A DNA stretch of 64,000 nt from Cyanodermella asteris (GCA_900618795.1 UYJD01000001.1:1345162-1409161); one strand, 5' to 3'; numbered from the stretch's first letter, positions 37,670 to 49,547 are shown. Notes: a model not told the origin generated them from the letters alone. Numbers and translations: made by a program.

Positions 37670-40140
37670 ATGCCGTCGTTGCCCATCAGCCAAACAGCCT
37701 TCTCGCGCGTCTCAGCAGTATCAGCCAAGTCGACCCGATCGCGTGTCCAAGGAGCCCTGCATCGCAGCTGTAGACTAAGCAAGTCCAGCCTAGCTACCAT
37801 CCGGTCCATCCCCCACCCCGTCACCCAGTTTGGGCTTCGCGACGTTCCTGGTGACCTTCTCACCAACGTCCGCCTTCAGCACCCCCGAGGCCGTTCCTCG
37901 TCCTTCTCCACGAACCCGTGACAGACAACGTGTTGAAGGGCTGACCGCCGCGGCCCTTCTCCACACCTACCGGCACAATTCCTTCCTCAAAACCCCGAGA
38001 CCGTTCCAACATCCCTCTAAGAACACTCATACCGAATAGTCGACACTCGGACGAGCACTCTCTCCTACGGGACGGCCAACTCGAGAAGCAAGGTTCCCGG
38101 CGCCCCTCGAGCGAATCCGCTGGCTCGAACTTTTCGTTCTTCAGTGGGACCGGCGACCTTGCGGAGCAACTAGCAGATGACGAAGACCCTCTCTCGATAA
38201 ACATACACGACCCGCATTCCCAACGACATTCCACCAGGCTCAACGGCAGAAAGGCTGGGGCCAACGGCGGGCTAGGAGAGCGACGGTTGCGATTTGTGGA
38301 ACAAAAGACAATCGACAAAGAGGCCATCGTCATACCTGAACCTCCACCACGACGCATTGGAAGGGTCGAAAAAGTTCTCGCATTCATCATGTCGGGCAAC
38401 AGAGGTTCCAGTGGGAGCACTGGTCTGGTAGGCAAGCCATTGCTCTACTTTACCAGTGTTTTTGTGTCACTTGGTGTCTTCCTCTTTGGCTACGATCAAG
38501 GTGTCATGTCCGGTATCATTACCGGTCCTTTTTTCAAGGACTACTTCAATCAACCTTCGCACGCAGAAATCGCTACAATGGTTGCTATACTGGAGGTCGG
38601 TGCCTTCGTTGCCTCGCTACTTGTCGGTCGGATTGGTGACTTGATCGGTCGACGGCGAACAATTCTATACGGCTCGATCATTTTCTTCTTCGGCGGTGCT
38701 TTGCAGACAGCTGCCAACGGCATGCCAATGATGATACTCGGTCGTATCACCGCAGGTCTTGGCGTGGGAGCTCTTTCAACCATTGTTCCAGTATATCAGT
38801 CAGAGATCTCGCCTCCGCACAACAGAGGCAAGCTTGCTTGTATCGAGTTCACAGGCAATATTCTGGGCTATGCAGCGAGTGTCTGGGTCGATTATTTTAG
38901 CAGTTTCATCGAGAACGACTATGCATGGCGAGTCCCCTTGGCTCTGCAGTGCTTCATGGGTGCCTTGCTCGGTCTTGGGAGCCTGATCATCTGCGAGTCA
39001 CCTCGATGGCTTCTTGACATGGATCACGACGAGGAAGGCATCGTGGTCATTGCCAATCTTTACGGAGGTGGTGACATTCACAACGACAAGGCCCGACAGG
39101 AGTATCGCGAAATCAAGATGAACGTCCTCCTGCAGCGTCAAGAAGGCGAGCGCTCGTACACCGAGATGTTCAGAAAGTACTACAAGCGCGTCTTCATTGC
39201 CATGTCCGCACAGGCCCTTGCACAATTGAACGGAATCAACGTCATTTCCTATTACGCGCCTCTCGTGTTTGAATCTGCTGGTTGGAAAGGCAGAGACGCG
39301 ATCTTGATGACCGGCATCAATGGTTTAACTTATCTTGCATCTACGATCCCTCCTTGGTATATTGTCGATCGCTTGGGCCGCAGAAAGATTTTGCTTTCTG
39401 GGGCAGTTGCGATGTCAATCTCGCTATCGCTCATTGCATATTTCCTATACCTGAACATTCGATTGACTCCGAACTTGGTCGTCATCTTCGTCATGATTTA
39501 CAACGCTGCGTTTGGCTATTCATGGGGTCCGATCCCTTGGCTCTACCCGCCAGAGATTCTACCACTGAGCATCCGTGCCAAAGGTGCGAGCATCAGTACG
39601 GCTACTAATTGGGCATTCAACTGGCTCGTGGGTGAAATGACTCCGATTCTACAAGACGCCATTCAATGGAGATTGTACCTCCTTCATGCGTTCTTTTGCG
39701 CGTCTAGTTTCGTCATCGGTAAGTCGAGAATAGATTTACATAACAACTGATCCCGAGACCCCGCTAACACATGATCAGTATATTTCATCTATCCGGAAAC
39801 GGCAAATTTGCGCCTCGAAGATATGGATCAACTCTTTGGTGATGCGACGACAGCGATGCCAACTCCGCAGCAGGAGGCTGAGATTGAATCACTAATGTCC
39901 GGCAACAGATCCCCCGTACCTTCTATGGATCTTCAGAGACCTGGTAATTTTACATCTGAGAATGCCATTCCGGGGCTGGATATCAAACCACCGAACGGGC
40001 AAGACGATAATAAACCCTCGAGACCAAACGGATCGAGCGAAGGGGTCGGAGGGTGGATCTCGAGGATGCTCAGGAGATCCAACAGCAACCGTTCTGTGAG
40101 CGGAAGTTACAGACAAGTGGGGCAGCGAGATGGGGATTAG
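37670..40140 (+). CDS. MFS sugar transporter with long N- and C-terminal tails
   Basis: This is a 12-helix sugar porter of the plasma membrane. Core exons 38040-39718 and 39779-40140 are secure. Sugar-porter signatures are present: GYDQGVMSGI, GRIGDLIGRRR, PVYQSEISPPHNRG, ESPRWLL, YYAPLVFESAG and PEILPLSIRAKGAS. The frame stays open upstream of helix 1 and includes an acidic segment (DLAEQLADDEDPL) typical of coding sequence, but has no ATG before a stop at 37942. I therefore propose a first exon 37670-37917 joined to 38040 (122-nt intron), giving 762 residues. That join keeps frame but is uncertain; the first in-frame ATG after it is at 38389. The tails are about 240 and 110 residues long. 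The sugar is unknown, and a sensor role cannot be excluded. Confidence 0.78.
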
Positions 40141-40745
40141 AATAAGCTAGATCAATTTTCACGTATATTCATTACCATCAGACACAACATCGTGACAGGT
40201 CTCTCGTAGCTAAAGTTGTGGCTCGATACATGTTGACGGTCTTGAGGCTAGGTCAGTATTCGCGTTCTTCACAATACGCTTCCTCGGCCCCAATCATTCT
40301 TGCGACGACAACCTTGCGAGACCATAACAGTAAGGGGTATCGAGCAAACTCGATGAAGGGATGCCGCACAGGCAATGTCACATGATCGGCGCGGAGTGCG
40401 CGACCCTTGCAAGCTGGCCCGGGTCCGGCGCTTGGGCCCCTTATGGCAACTAGCCACATAAACTACTATCGAGCTTCTGCTGTCGTATTCGATCCCTCAT
40501 TCAGGAGCACATTTCGAGCTCACCGTGCAGCGCATTCGGTGCTGTCTCTTCCACACGAGTTCGATTCATTGACCGCTACGGGGGGACATCTGTAGCATCA
40601 CCGCCCCGTTTTGTCAGGGTGCTTTGCTTTCTCTACACTCATTGCCATCGGGCCATCTCCTTTCTTCGTTCAACTTGATTCGATCCCAACACGAGAACGA
40701 CATACGTCTGAAACGGTCACATCTCGCGTCAATCTCATTGCCAAT
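40141..40745. other. Intergenic, sugar transporter to pmt2
   Basis: About 600 bp containing the transporter 3' UTR and the pmt2 promoter. The last 150 bp are C/T-rich. No gene seen. Confidence 0.5.
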
Positions 40746-43086
40746 ATGGCCTCAGCCACGGGAGCCAATCCTGCTGATCAGGACCTTCGTAGACGCAATG
40801 TTGCTGCAGCGGCTACTCCGACAGGCTCCACCATCCAGGCTGCTCAGCCTGACTTGAAGAAGGCGCAGAAAGTATGTCAATCATCTTGGAAGATCCATGC
40901 ACAACGCTAACAAGACTTGTAGCCCCAAAAATCTGTCCTGCAGATCCTCGAAGAGTGGGAGTTCCTTTACGCGCCCCTAATCTTCACATTCTTCGCCTTT
41001 TTCACTCGAATGTACAAGATTGGCATATCCAACATTGTGACATGGGACGAGGCACATTTTGGCAAGTTTGGATCGCACTATCTCAAGCGCGAATTCTACT
41101 TTGACGTTCATCCACCGTTGGGAAAGATGCTGGTGGGGCTTTCGGGTTATCTGGCCGGCTACAATGGCTCTTTTGAGTTCAAGTCAGGAGAGAAATACCC
41201 CGAGGATGTCAACTATACCTTTATGCGTTTGTTCAATTCGGCCTTCGGCGCGTTGATGGTGCCTCTGGCGTACTACACCGCGAAGGAACTGAACTTCCGC
41301 AAGACGACTGTCTGGTTCGTCACGTTGATGGTCCTTTGCGAGAACTCTTATGCGGCCATTTCGCGATTCATCCTCCTCGATTCGATGCTGCTGTTCTTCA
41401 CGTTCACCACGACGCTTTGCTGGGCCAAGTTTCACGGAGTCCGCAATCGATCATTCTCTCCCGAGTGGTTTACATGGCTGTTCCTGACCGGATTCAACAT
41501 TGGCTGTGTATGCAGCATCAAATGGGTGGGGCTTTTTGTGACGCTCATGGTCGGTGCATACACCGCGGAGGATCTTTGGCACAAGTTCGGCGACCTCAAC
41601 ATGCCTTTCTTCACATTCGCTTCTCACGTGGCCTCCCGCGTTTCAGCCTTGATAGTGGTTCCCTTCATCGTGTATTGCCTCTCCTTCAAGGCCCACTTTA
41701 TCATCCTCGAAAACAGCGGTCCTGGCGATGCGCAGATGAGCTCACTCTTCCAAGCCAACTTAAAGGGTACTCAGGTTGGCCAGGGCAGCCCTCTCGAAGT
41801 CGCATATGGCTCCCGAGTGACCGTCAAAAACATGGGGTATGGTGGTGGCCTTCTCCACTCCCACATCCAGACCTTCCCGGAGGGCTCTGGCCAGCAGCAG
41901 ATCACCTGCTACCACCACAAGGATGCCAACAACGACTGGCTGATCTACCCCGATCGGTTCAAGAACAACAATTACACCTGGGACCGTGAGGCCGAGCAGG
42001 AGTTCATCGGCGACAAATCCCAAATTCGCTTCTTGCACGCACAGACTGGCCGCAACCTTCACTCTCACCAGGTGGCAGCTCCCGTCACCAAGTCCGACTA
42101 CGAAGTGTCGTGCTACGGCAACACCACTGTTGGCGACGAGAAGGACCATTTCGTGCTTGAAGTTGTTCGCGACGTTGCGTCTTCGGACCGTTCCCGAATC
42201 AGGTCTCTCACCACATCTTTCCGAATCCGCCACGCCGCCCTTGGATGCTACCTTAGAGCTGCCAATGTCAACCTTCCCCAGTGGGGCTTCAAGCAGATTG
42301 AGGTCACTTGCACCAAGAAGAACCAACCTCGCGACATTTTCACGCACTGGAACATTGAGACACACACCAATGAAGCCCGTAAGTTTGAATGAACAAAACA
42401 TGTGTCCACCGTGCCCTGGCTAATTCGTTGCAGTTCCTCCAGGAAACCCTGGCCAGTACAAGTCGCCCTTCTTCCGAGACTTTGTGCATCTCAATGTCGC
42501 CATGATGACATCGAACAATGCTCTGGTTCCTGATCCCGACAAGCAGGACGATCTTGCTTCCAAGTGGTGGCAGTGGCCGATCCTGAACGTTGGTCTTCGC
42601 ATGTGCGGATGGGCAGACGACATTGTCAAATACTTCCTCCTCGGCAACCCAATCGTCTACTGGGGAAGCACGGCTTCTCTTGGAGGCGTCGCCCTGTTGA
42701 CCGTCTACTATCTGCTGAGGTGGCAGCGTGGCTGGGTCGACCTCAAGCAGGTCGAGATTGATCACATCCACTATTCCGCCCTCTACCCGGCTCTCGGTTG
42801 GTTCCTGCATTATTTGCCCTTTATTGCAATGGGCCGTGTTACCTATGTGCATCACTACTACCCAGCTCTATACTTTGCGATCATTGCCTTCGGTTTCGTT
42901 GTCGATTGGGTCACACGACCCCTTGCCCGGAAGCTACCGCTCGTCGAACTGGGCGTTTATGTGATCCTCTACTCGGTGGTGGTTGGCCTTTTCGTTTTCT
43001 TCAGCCCCTTCGTCTTTGGAATGGAGGGCTCTTCGAGCCAGTACAAACACCTCGCGTGGTTTAAGCGCTGGAGGGTGGCTGACTAG
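40746..43086 (+). CDS. pmt2: Protein O-mannosyltransferase, PMT2 subfamily
   Basis: PMT enzymes move mannose from dolichol-phosphate-mannose to Ser/Thr of proteins in the ER, which is vital for cell-wall proteins. Exons 40746-40871, 40923-42378 and 42434-43086 give 744 residues; introns are 51 and 55 nt. The first luminal loop carries the catalytic Asp-Glu in TWDEAHFGKFG and the HPPLGKMLVGLSGYLAGYNG segment characteristic of the PMT2 branch. Multiple membrane helices flank a central luminal MIR region (roughly residues 310-510; SHIQTFPEGSGQQQITCYHH and LHSHQ). The C-terminal helices include YVHHYYPALYF. It is full length and intact. Confidence 0.95.
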
Positions 43087-43337
43087 ACGGTCATTGGAGC
43101 ACATTGGTGCATGTGTGTTTGAAGAGCGGCTAGAGGGCTTGGGGTCATTCGGTATCAGGTATCATGGCACGGGGATGCTCATCGGTGGTAAACGGAAGCA
43201 AAATGGCGAGATAATGTCTAGTTTCACTGTATTAGTATATTTGGTTGACAATCGATGTGATGAATAAAAGTTTATCCCAAATGCTCGCTGCAGACCATGC
43301 TGATGCCAGGCTTCGTTCCAAGTCGTAGATTAGGTCA

Positions 43338-44206
43338 TTAGCAACATTTTCCCCAGCCCTGATTTGCCTTGTTGCCATTGCCGCCGTTTGAGGACTTGAG
43401 ATCTACGCCGGCACGCCCAACGCTACGGCCGCCTCCTGCTCCCGGTCCCTTGACACCACTTCTCCTGTCGTTCAAGTCGTATTTCCCGGCCTCGATGTTT
43501 TCGTAGATTCGTTCGGCAACCTCCAGAAAGGCTCTCTCAACACCATGCCCGCTTTTCGCAGACGTCTCCACATAGCGAAAAACGCTGTTATGTCGACACC
43601 ACTCCTCGGCTTCTTCTCTGGTGACCTGTCGTTTGTTTTGAGACTGACGACCTTCGGTTACCAGACTGGAGGCTGCAAGATCTGACTTGTTGCCTACGAG
43701 GATCACAACGATGTTTTCTTCGGCTATCTGTCTCAGATCATTCAACCATCCGGTGACAGAGTCGAACGTCGATCTTCGTGAAATGTCAAAGACGAGTAGC
43801 GCGCCGGATGCACCCCGGAAGTAGGATCTCGTGATGCTCTTGTACGTTTCCTGGCCCGCGGTATCCCACAGGGACAGCTTCATTCGCTTCTGGTCTTCGT
43901 TGTCGGGATCCAGTGACGGAGGATCGCTCGTGTCCGTCCACGTCGCCAGAATCTCGGAAGCCGGAGGGCCGACCGGGACCACTCTGGAGCCGAATTCGAC
44001 ACCGATCGTGACGTCGTGCTGCTGCACGAAACGGTCTTCACAGAGTCGGATGGTGAGCTAGGGGGTTCAGCTGTCAGTTCTACGACTCTCAACATATTGG
44101 CTCGGGAACGGAGCGAAGCACGAGCAATAGAACTTACGGATGATTTACCTGTTCCGGAATCGCCAATGACAACGAGTTTGGCGATGTAGTCCCATGGCTG
44201 AGCCAT
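43338..44206 (-). CDS. ypt4: Rab4-type small GTPase (Ypt4 family)
   Basis: Rab4/Ypt4 proteins act in endosome recycling. Exons 44206-44138 and 44057-43338 give 262 residues (80-nt intron), about 50 more than most Rabs. The start MAQPWDYIAKLVVIGDSGTGKSS is the Rab4/Rab2-like P-loop region. Switch I (DVTIGVEFGSR) is followed by an insert of about 30 residues rich in Pro, Ser, Thr and Asp before WDTAGQETYKSITRSYFRGA. A second insert follows GNKSDL, and ETSAKSG and a Gly-rich tail ending KCC come last. The inserts lie in loops and leave all nucleotide motifs intact; similar inserts occur in other filamentous fungi to my knowledge. The gene diverges from the Pns1-like gene. Confidence 0.92.
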
Positions 44207-44975
44207 GGCGCTCACGCAAAGTGTGACTTGGGGTTTTCCGAGGCTCCCCAGCTGAGTCACGGCCGAATGGGTTTGATGGGTGAAGCAAGGTATTGGTCGA
44301 GGAAGCTGCGAACCGAAACAGCGTCAAGGAGCACACAGTCTGGGCTTCGGTGAGGAGTCGTTATCTTTGACAAGCAAGATGACTTTTCCGTTGGGGGCTG
44401 GCGACACGTCGATCTATTTGCGGAGATGGGTGTAAAAGATCGGTCAGACTGATATGTCTCGCAATAGCGTCAAAGCCGTTCGGAATTGGTGCCAAGATAA
44501 GTTCGATAATCATTCGCTACGGGTCTTGCTGCTGACTAGCTCTGCCAGGGCCGATCACGTCGATAAGTGAGAGCAAACTCGGTCCTTTTCAAGTCTCAGA
44601 GATGGACAAGAGCTGTAACAAACGTAGACGTAGCGTACCAAGACCCCGGTGAAGCAGAGCACACCGTTTCAGACGTTAGTGGGTGGTTGAGATAGCCGCC
44701 TCGTGATCACGTCCGTGCAGCTGCAATCCGTCGGTGACTCGCCGTCATCAGCCGCGTGCCGCTGGGCGCCTGAAGCTGTCTCTGTGTCACCCGTCAACCT
44801 ACCTGCCTGCCTTGTGCTTTCATCCTTGCCAGTCTCTGTCTCTTCACGATATCCTTACCCAGGCAGGCAGCTCCACGATATAGCAACACAGCATTTGTGT
44901 CATATCATCACCTACGCTGCTTGCCGGTACCCAAGCGATTATGCTGCCATAGACGTCCAAGCTACGAGCCCAGCT
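44207..44975. promoter_or_regulatory. Divergent region between ypt4 and the Pns1-like gene
   Basis: About 770 bp containing both promoters. A long open frame runs in from 44703 ahead of the Pns1-like start, but family similarity begins only at 44976, so I treat it as leader. No other gene seen. Confidence 0.5.
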
Positions 44976-47243
44976 ATGTTCTCAGAGTGTAGGTCGTGTG
45001 CCACCTCTGTTCAAACCGCCACTAACTCGGCTACAGATGCTTCGAAATTCCTAGCGCAGTCCCAGTCACGCATTTCCTTCGCCGGGCCCTCCGACGCGGA
45101 TCAGAATCGACCGGTGAGATACCAACGGCAACCGCAGCGGGGTCCCGGTCCTTCGCGAGGGCGCCTCGGACAAGACTCGACTCATGGCTTTCAACAAAGC
45201 GCAGGCATAGGCTTCGGGCAGTTTGCTTTTGGTTCTAGAGCTGCTCGACAGGCACCCCTTTTCCACAGCGCAGCTGGGGAGTTACGCGAAGGGGATGAAG
45301 AAGAGCACGAGCGTGAAGTCGCCGATTACTTCGCCCTGCAACGCTCGAGGAAACACTTCGTACAAGGGCGATTGGAAGAGTCGTCTGAGGTAGACGAAAA
45401 TGACAGTCAGGCATCCAGAACGGCAAACAGCACTGCACATGGCCAGTGGGACAGGGAAGGCACCGGGATCAAGAGTTCGTGGAACGGGGAACCAACGCTG
45501 GCTGCAGCAGGGTCGGCGAAGAAATCACACATACAGACACAAACAGTCATCGATGAAAGCAACTTGGAGGATACGATGGCATCGGTCGATCTCGGACAAG
45601 ACGAACCGCCACAAGATTTCGTCCTGGATGTCGACGACGAGGCGGTGAATGCCAAATCCGGCCGATCCCCGACAAGCGTCGTAAGGCCACACCCTGCCGG
45701 AGTTCATGCAAAGGAGACAGGGACATCGGCAGCAGGTCATGGCTTCATGACAGAATCCGAAGTACCTTCTGAGATGCCACAGACATTTCAGCCCACTGCC
45801 GAAACGCATTATAATGACTGGTTCTGGGCTCAGCTTTACGCGATATCACTCATTTCATTCTTCACCAGTTTCGTCCTTGTTTGGCTGCATGTGCCGAGCC
45901 CGGCCAAAAAGCCACTGGGCGATACGATATATACAGCCATACAGTCATCCCACTATCTACTCGCTGTGGATACGATGGTAGCTGTGGTAGTTGCCTTGGT
46001 CTGGCTTGCAGCGCTGAGATCGTATGCCCGGGCTTTGGTTTACTCCATTCTCGTCGGCATACCGATTGTCCTGTTTGCCTTCACGTTGTATCCCTTCATA
46101 TCCAGCTTCCAGGCAACAGGCAAGCCCAATACACTGCAAGATACGGTGATGCGGTGGTTCTCTGCTTTCCCACTGATCATGGGGATCATGTGGGTGTGGG
46201 GCATCTACAAGTCACGACGATCTTTCGCTCGGGCTGTTGACCTTCTTGAGTTCTCGGTCAAGATCCTTGCCGCGAACCCCCCGTTACTCATGGTGGGCTT
46301 TGCAACTCTCGCGGCGATCGTTACCTGGACCTGGATATGGATGGGCATGTTCACTACAGTCTTCCTTGGGGGTCACTTCGCGAAAAGCCTTTTCTTGATA
46401 GATTTGGGGACCTGGTGGCTGGGAGCATTCTACGTTGTCGTCTACCTGTGGACACTCAACGTCTTTTCTGGGGTACAGCGTGCGACGACAGCAGCGACGG
46501 TAAGCCAGTGGTACTTTCATCGATTGAACGTCCCAGCTGCCCCATCGACCACAGTTGTGAGAGCAGCGTTGAGCCACTCATTGACAAGCTGCATCGGCAC
46601 CATCAGTCTATCCACGCTACTTGCACTTTTGATCAGGCTTCCGGTTTTGGTGCTCCCACGGCGATTCATGGCTGTGGTTGGCTTCTTTTCGACAATACTC
46701 CTACCTAACAGCGTCGCTGTCCTGACCCATCCAACCACTCTTACATATGCTGCAATACACAGTCAGCCGTTGGTCGATGCAGCACGAGCAGTGTCGGATT
46801 TTTCCTTCATGCACGCCCGAACGAGCTTTGGTGCAAAAAAGGCTCGAGTCACCAGAAGCTCCTCAAACCCTCCTCATCGACTCGCGTTGATGCTTCTTTA
46901 CGCGACCCGTCTTGCCGCCAGCCTTGGCTTCGGTTTTGGAGCGTGGGTGCACACAGCAAGAACGACCCTCGCAATGACTGGCCGCTCGTATACTGGAAGC
47001 CTCTACGCATACGTCGTTGGCCTCATTGCGGGCGCCATCGGCTGGGCAGTCATCGGATCGATGGAAAGTGTCCTTACCGGCATTGTCGATGCCGTGGTGG
47101 TTTGCTGGGAGAGTGAAATCAGAAGCAGTGGTGAGGCAAGGTATTGTCGCGAAGCAGAATGGCTGTTGGGTGATAGTGGTGAAGACGGACGAAGAGCCGA
47201 GGTCTCAAGAGAAGGCCTGCTGGCCGGAGCCGACAGAATTTGA
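44976..47243 (+). CDS. pns1: Pns1/CTL choline-transporter-like membrane protein
   Basis: CTL proteins are multi-helix plasma-membrane carriers; animal members move choline, while yeast Pns1 has no clear substrate. Exons 44976-44988 and 45037-47243 (48-nt intron) give 739 residues. The 13-nt first exon encodes MFSE plus one base, and the join yields MFSEYASKFLAQSQSR, a start shared by related fungal proteins. An acidic, disordered cytosolic region of about 270 residues precedes about ten hydrophobic helices. The CTL signature region (TLNVFSGVQRATTAATVSQWYF) is clear. Without the first intron the frame would begin at unrelated residues further upstream, so this start is preferred. Confidence 0.9.
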   Translation: MFSECRSCATSVQTATNSATDASKFLAQSQSRISFAGPSDADQNRPVRYQRQPQRGPGPSRGRLGQDSTHGFQQSAGIGFGQFAFGSRAARQAPLFHSAAGELREGDEEEHEREVADYFALQRSRKHFVQGRLEESSEVDENDSQASRTANSTAHGQWDREGTGIKSSWNGEPTLAAAGSAKKSHIQTQTVIDESNLEDTMASVDLGQDEPPQDFVLDVDDEAVNAKSGRSPTSVVRPHPAGVHAKETGTSAAGHGFMTESEVPSEMPQTFQPTAETHYNDWFWAQLYAISLISFFTSFVLVWLHVPSPAKKPLGDTIYTAIQSSHYLLAVDTMVAVVVALVWLAALRSYARALVYSILVGIPIVLFAFTLYPFISSFQATGKPNTLQDTVMRWFSAFPLIMGIMWVWGIYKSRRSFARAVDLLEFSVKILAANPPLLMVGFATLAAIVTWTWIWMGMFTTVFLGGHFAKSLFLIDLGTWWLGAFYVVVYLWTLNVFSGVQRATTAATVSQWYFHRLNVPAAPSTTVVRAALSHSLTSCIGTISLSTLLALLIRLPVLVLPRRFMAVVGFFSTILLPNSVAVLTHPTTLTYAAIHSQPLVDAARAVSDFSFMHARTSFGAKKARVTRSSSNPPHRLALMLLYATRLAASLGFGFGAWVHTARTTLAMTGRSYTGSLYAYVVGLIAGAIGWAVIGSMESVLTGIVDAVVVCWESEIRSSGEARYCREAEWLLGDSGEDGRRAEVSREGLLAGADRI

Positions 47244-47416
47244 ATCTTGGAATAGAAATGCACGACAGATTAGAAGCAACGATCACAGACTTTGCATAAA
47301 TATCGGTCCCGTTGCTCATTAAGCGTGTGAATCAAGATCGTAAATTGAGTATCATGCTGTAAAATGCAGCACCTCGCCTGGACGCTTGAAACCCAAAACG
47401 CCTTCGGTCGATAATC

Positions 47417-49547
47417 TCAACCCTGGCTAGCAACAAGTAACGCGGCTTCTTCTTCAGTATCCATGTAGCTTCCCTGAGCGAAGAATATACGCGCCCTGCG
47501 TGCATAAGGATTCGCTAGCTCATACGTGTTTCCTGAATTTGGTCAGATTCAATTCACCCTGCCAGCGGCGGGAGTAAGATCACTTACCACGAGGTACTTG
47601 CCACATTCCACCGGCTCCTATACTGAATGCAGTGCCGCTGATGTCGACCTGCACTCTGCCGGAAAAGACCCAGAAGATCATGTGATTCTTCCGACTGTTC
47701 TTTGCTCGTTTGGCTCCCGTTTCGGGAGGCAGATCGACGACGCCGGAGTGAAAGAAGGGCAGCGTCACCGTCTTTGTGAAGCGGAACGTCTTGCCCTTGT
47801 CGTCCTGCAAACGGCCCTCGATCGCCGCGGACGTGACCGCCAACTCTGAAGATTGTCAGCAACAGCCCACCCGCACGCGGGTACGCCCGTGTACCCGAGC
47901 GACGGGAATGCCATGAAACTTACCCATTTCTTCGTACGCGTCCTCGCTGCCTTGCTGAAGCTCGGGATCCCAGGCCAAGACTCCGGACTTGAGTATCCCT
48001 GGTGTCTCACCCTCGGTTTCCCACATTTCTTGGTCCTCGTCCTCGTAGTCTTCTGGCTCTCGACTGACGCCCTTTTTCCGGCCGCCTTTTCGGCGTGCAG
48101 TTGGAGCAGACTTGGCCACTGCATCTTCTCGTCCCGGATCTACTCCACGATAGCCGCCGGGTAGCAAGTCTTTGCCTATTCGCTTTGGTGGGTCGTATAC
48201 AATCTGTTCGCCTCGCCAATAGGCCAGTGGCTTGACAGTGGTGCGCCCAGATCGTAGAACCACTGGCGCCACCTCTTCAACGTTGTCTGCGGCTTCTTGT
48301 CGATGCAGCATCGGCCTGGATTTTGGTTTGCGCTGCCCTTTCTTTGTCTCGATTCCGGAAACGTCATCTCTGGCTTGCTTCTCCGGCGGCGATTCTTTGT
48401 CTGTCTCTCTGCTCTTGCCGGACGATATGCGAGCTTTGGGATTCCGCTGGCCTGGTCCACGACCTCGACCACGCTTTTTCGGCGGTGCCATGCTGTCGCT
48501 GGTTGGTGAGGGCTCTCTTGCAGGCGAAACCTCTGCGATTCGTTCGTCGACAAATGTATTTTCCTTGGTTTTAAGAGGTCTCCCTCGCTTCTTGGGCGGT
48601 TCGTGGGCGACAGGATGATCCGCTTCCAGATCGTCATTCCGTCTCTTAACACCACGTTTTGTAGGCTGCTGTTCAGGAACAGGGCTGTCGTCTTCCAGGT
48701 CCTCTGCTTGGTCGTCACCGTCCTGTGGAACATCGAAGTCTTCGTTGACGTCGTCATCTACTGCCAGGGGAAGGCCTTCGTCGTCCATGTCAGCCGGCTC
48801 ATCGGCTTCTAGCTCTTGTTCGTCCTCGAGTCCATCATCCTCCTCTTCCTCGTGGTCTTCTAAATGTTGCACCACTTCGACCTCATCCTCCTCCTCCTCC
48901 TCCTCCTCCTCCTCTTCGTCGTCGTCCAAGTACTCGTAGGTTTGCCTCCTCGCTCGAGCTTCTGGCTTGCTAATGGCTGGGCGACCAGCGCGACTGTTCC
49001 TTGCGCTTGCCTCGGCTGGAATCGTGGGGCGCGGGCGAGGTTTCGCGCCCGAGTCACTAAAGTTCATCGACCTCCGCGGTGGTACCATCAACGAAGAGCG
49101 CGTGGGGTTCGCATTGCGATTCTGAAGAGGAGAGGAGCCGTTTCCCAATGGTCTCCGGGGCGACCCTCCCAAAGACGTCTTGAGTGGGGATCGAGAGCTA
49201 GGAGGTCTGTTCACGCTTCGTCGTGCCGCTCGTAAAACCGACGACGCGTTGTCTGAAGTACCGTTGGTGATTTCCATCGTTTCGTCCTCGCTCTCGTGAT
49301 ATCTTCCGTTAGCTCTTGCAGGCGTCGCCCTCTTCTGCGGCGACGAGAAGAGATCTACCATGGGTTCGAATCCATCCTCATCTCGAGGCCCTAGATCGGG
49401 CACAGTAAGGCCAGTTTTCCTGGTAGATAGCAAGTCAGCATACAGATGTGCGCGACAAATCTGATCAACTCACCTCCCATGTAGGCCTATCGCAGAATAA
49501 TCTCCTTCCCGCTGCCGCTTCTGCCCGGGTGTGCGTGAGGGGGCCAT
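47417..49547 (-). CDS. mif2: Kinetochore protein Mif2 / CENP-C
   Basis: CENP-C binds the centromeric nucleosome and recruits the inner kinetochore. Exons 49547-49474, 49419-47924, 47845-47588 and 47532-47417 give 647 residues; introns are 53, 78 and 55 nt. The N-terminus (DYSAIGLHGRKTGLTVPDLGPRD) matches the Mif2 N-terminal region. A poly-Glu tract (about 193-202) and further acidic runs fill the middle, with AT-hook-like KKRGRP and KKRGRGRG segments. The CENP-C motif RSGRTTVKPLAYW begins at about 414, and the C-terminal 100 residues form the Mif2 cupin dimerisation domain (HMIFWVFSGRVQVDI, GGMWQVPRGNTYEL). All joins are in frame. Secure. Confidence 0.94.
48886..48915. repeat. TCC trinucleotide repeat coding poly-Glu in mif2
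   Basis: About ten TCC units on the plus strand, read as GAG/GAA glutamate codons on the coding strand. The length is probably variable between strains. Confidence 0.85.

Noticed and set aside
37375-37866. 163-codon open frame on the minus strand between nce101 and the sugar transporter
   Set aside because: It overlaps the proposed transporter leader and first exon in antisense and shows no protein family features.
48232-49235. Several long plus-strand frames opposite mif2
   Set aside because: They are antisense shadows of the acidic, low-complexity mif2 coding sequence (poly-Ser/Leu frames).
49361-49380. GGTTCGAATCC, a perfect tRNA B-box
   Set aside because: It lies within the Mif2 coding sequence (DEDGFEP region) and has no other tRNA features.
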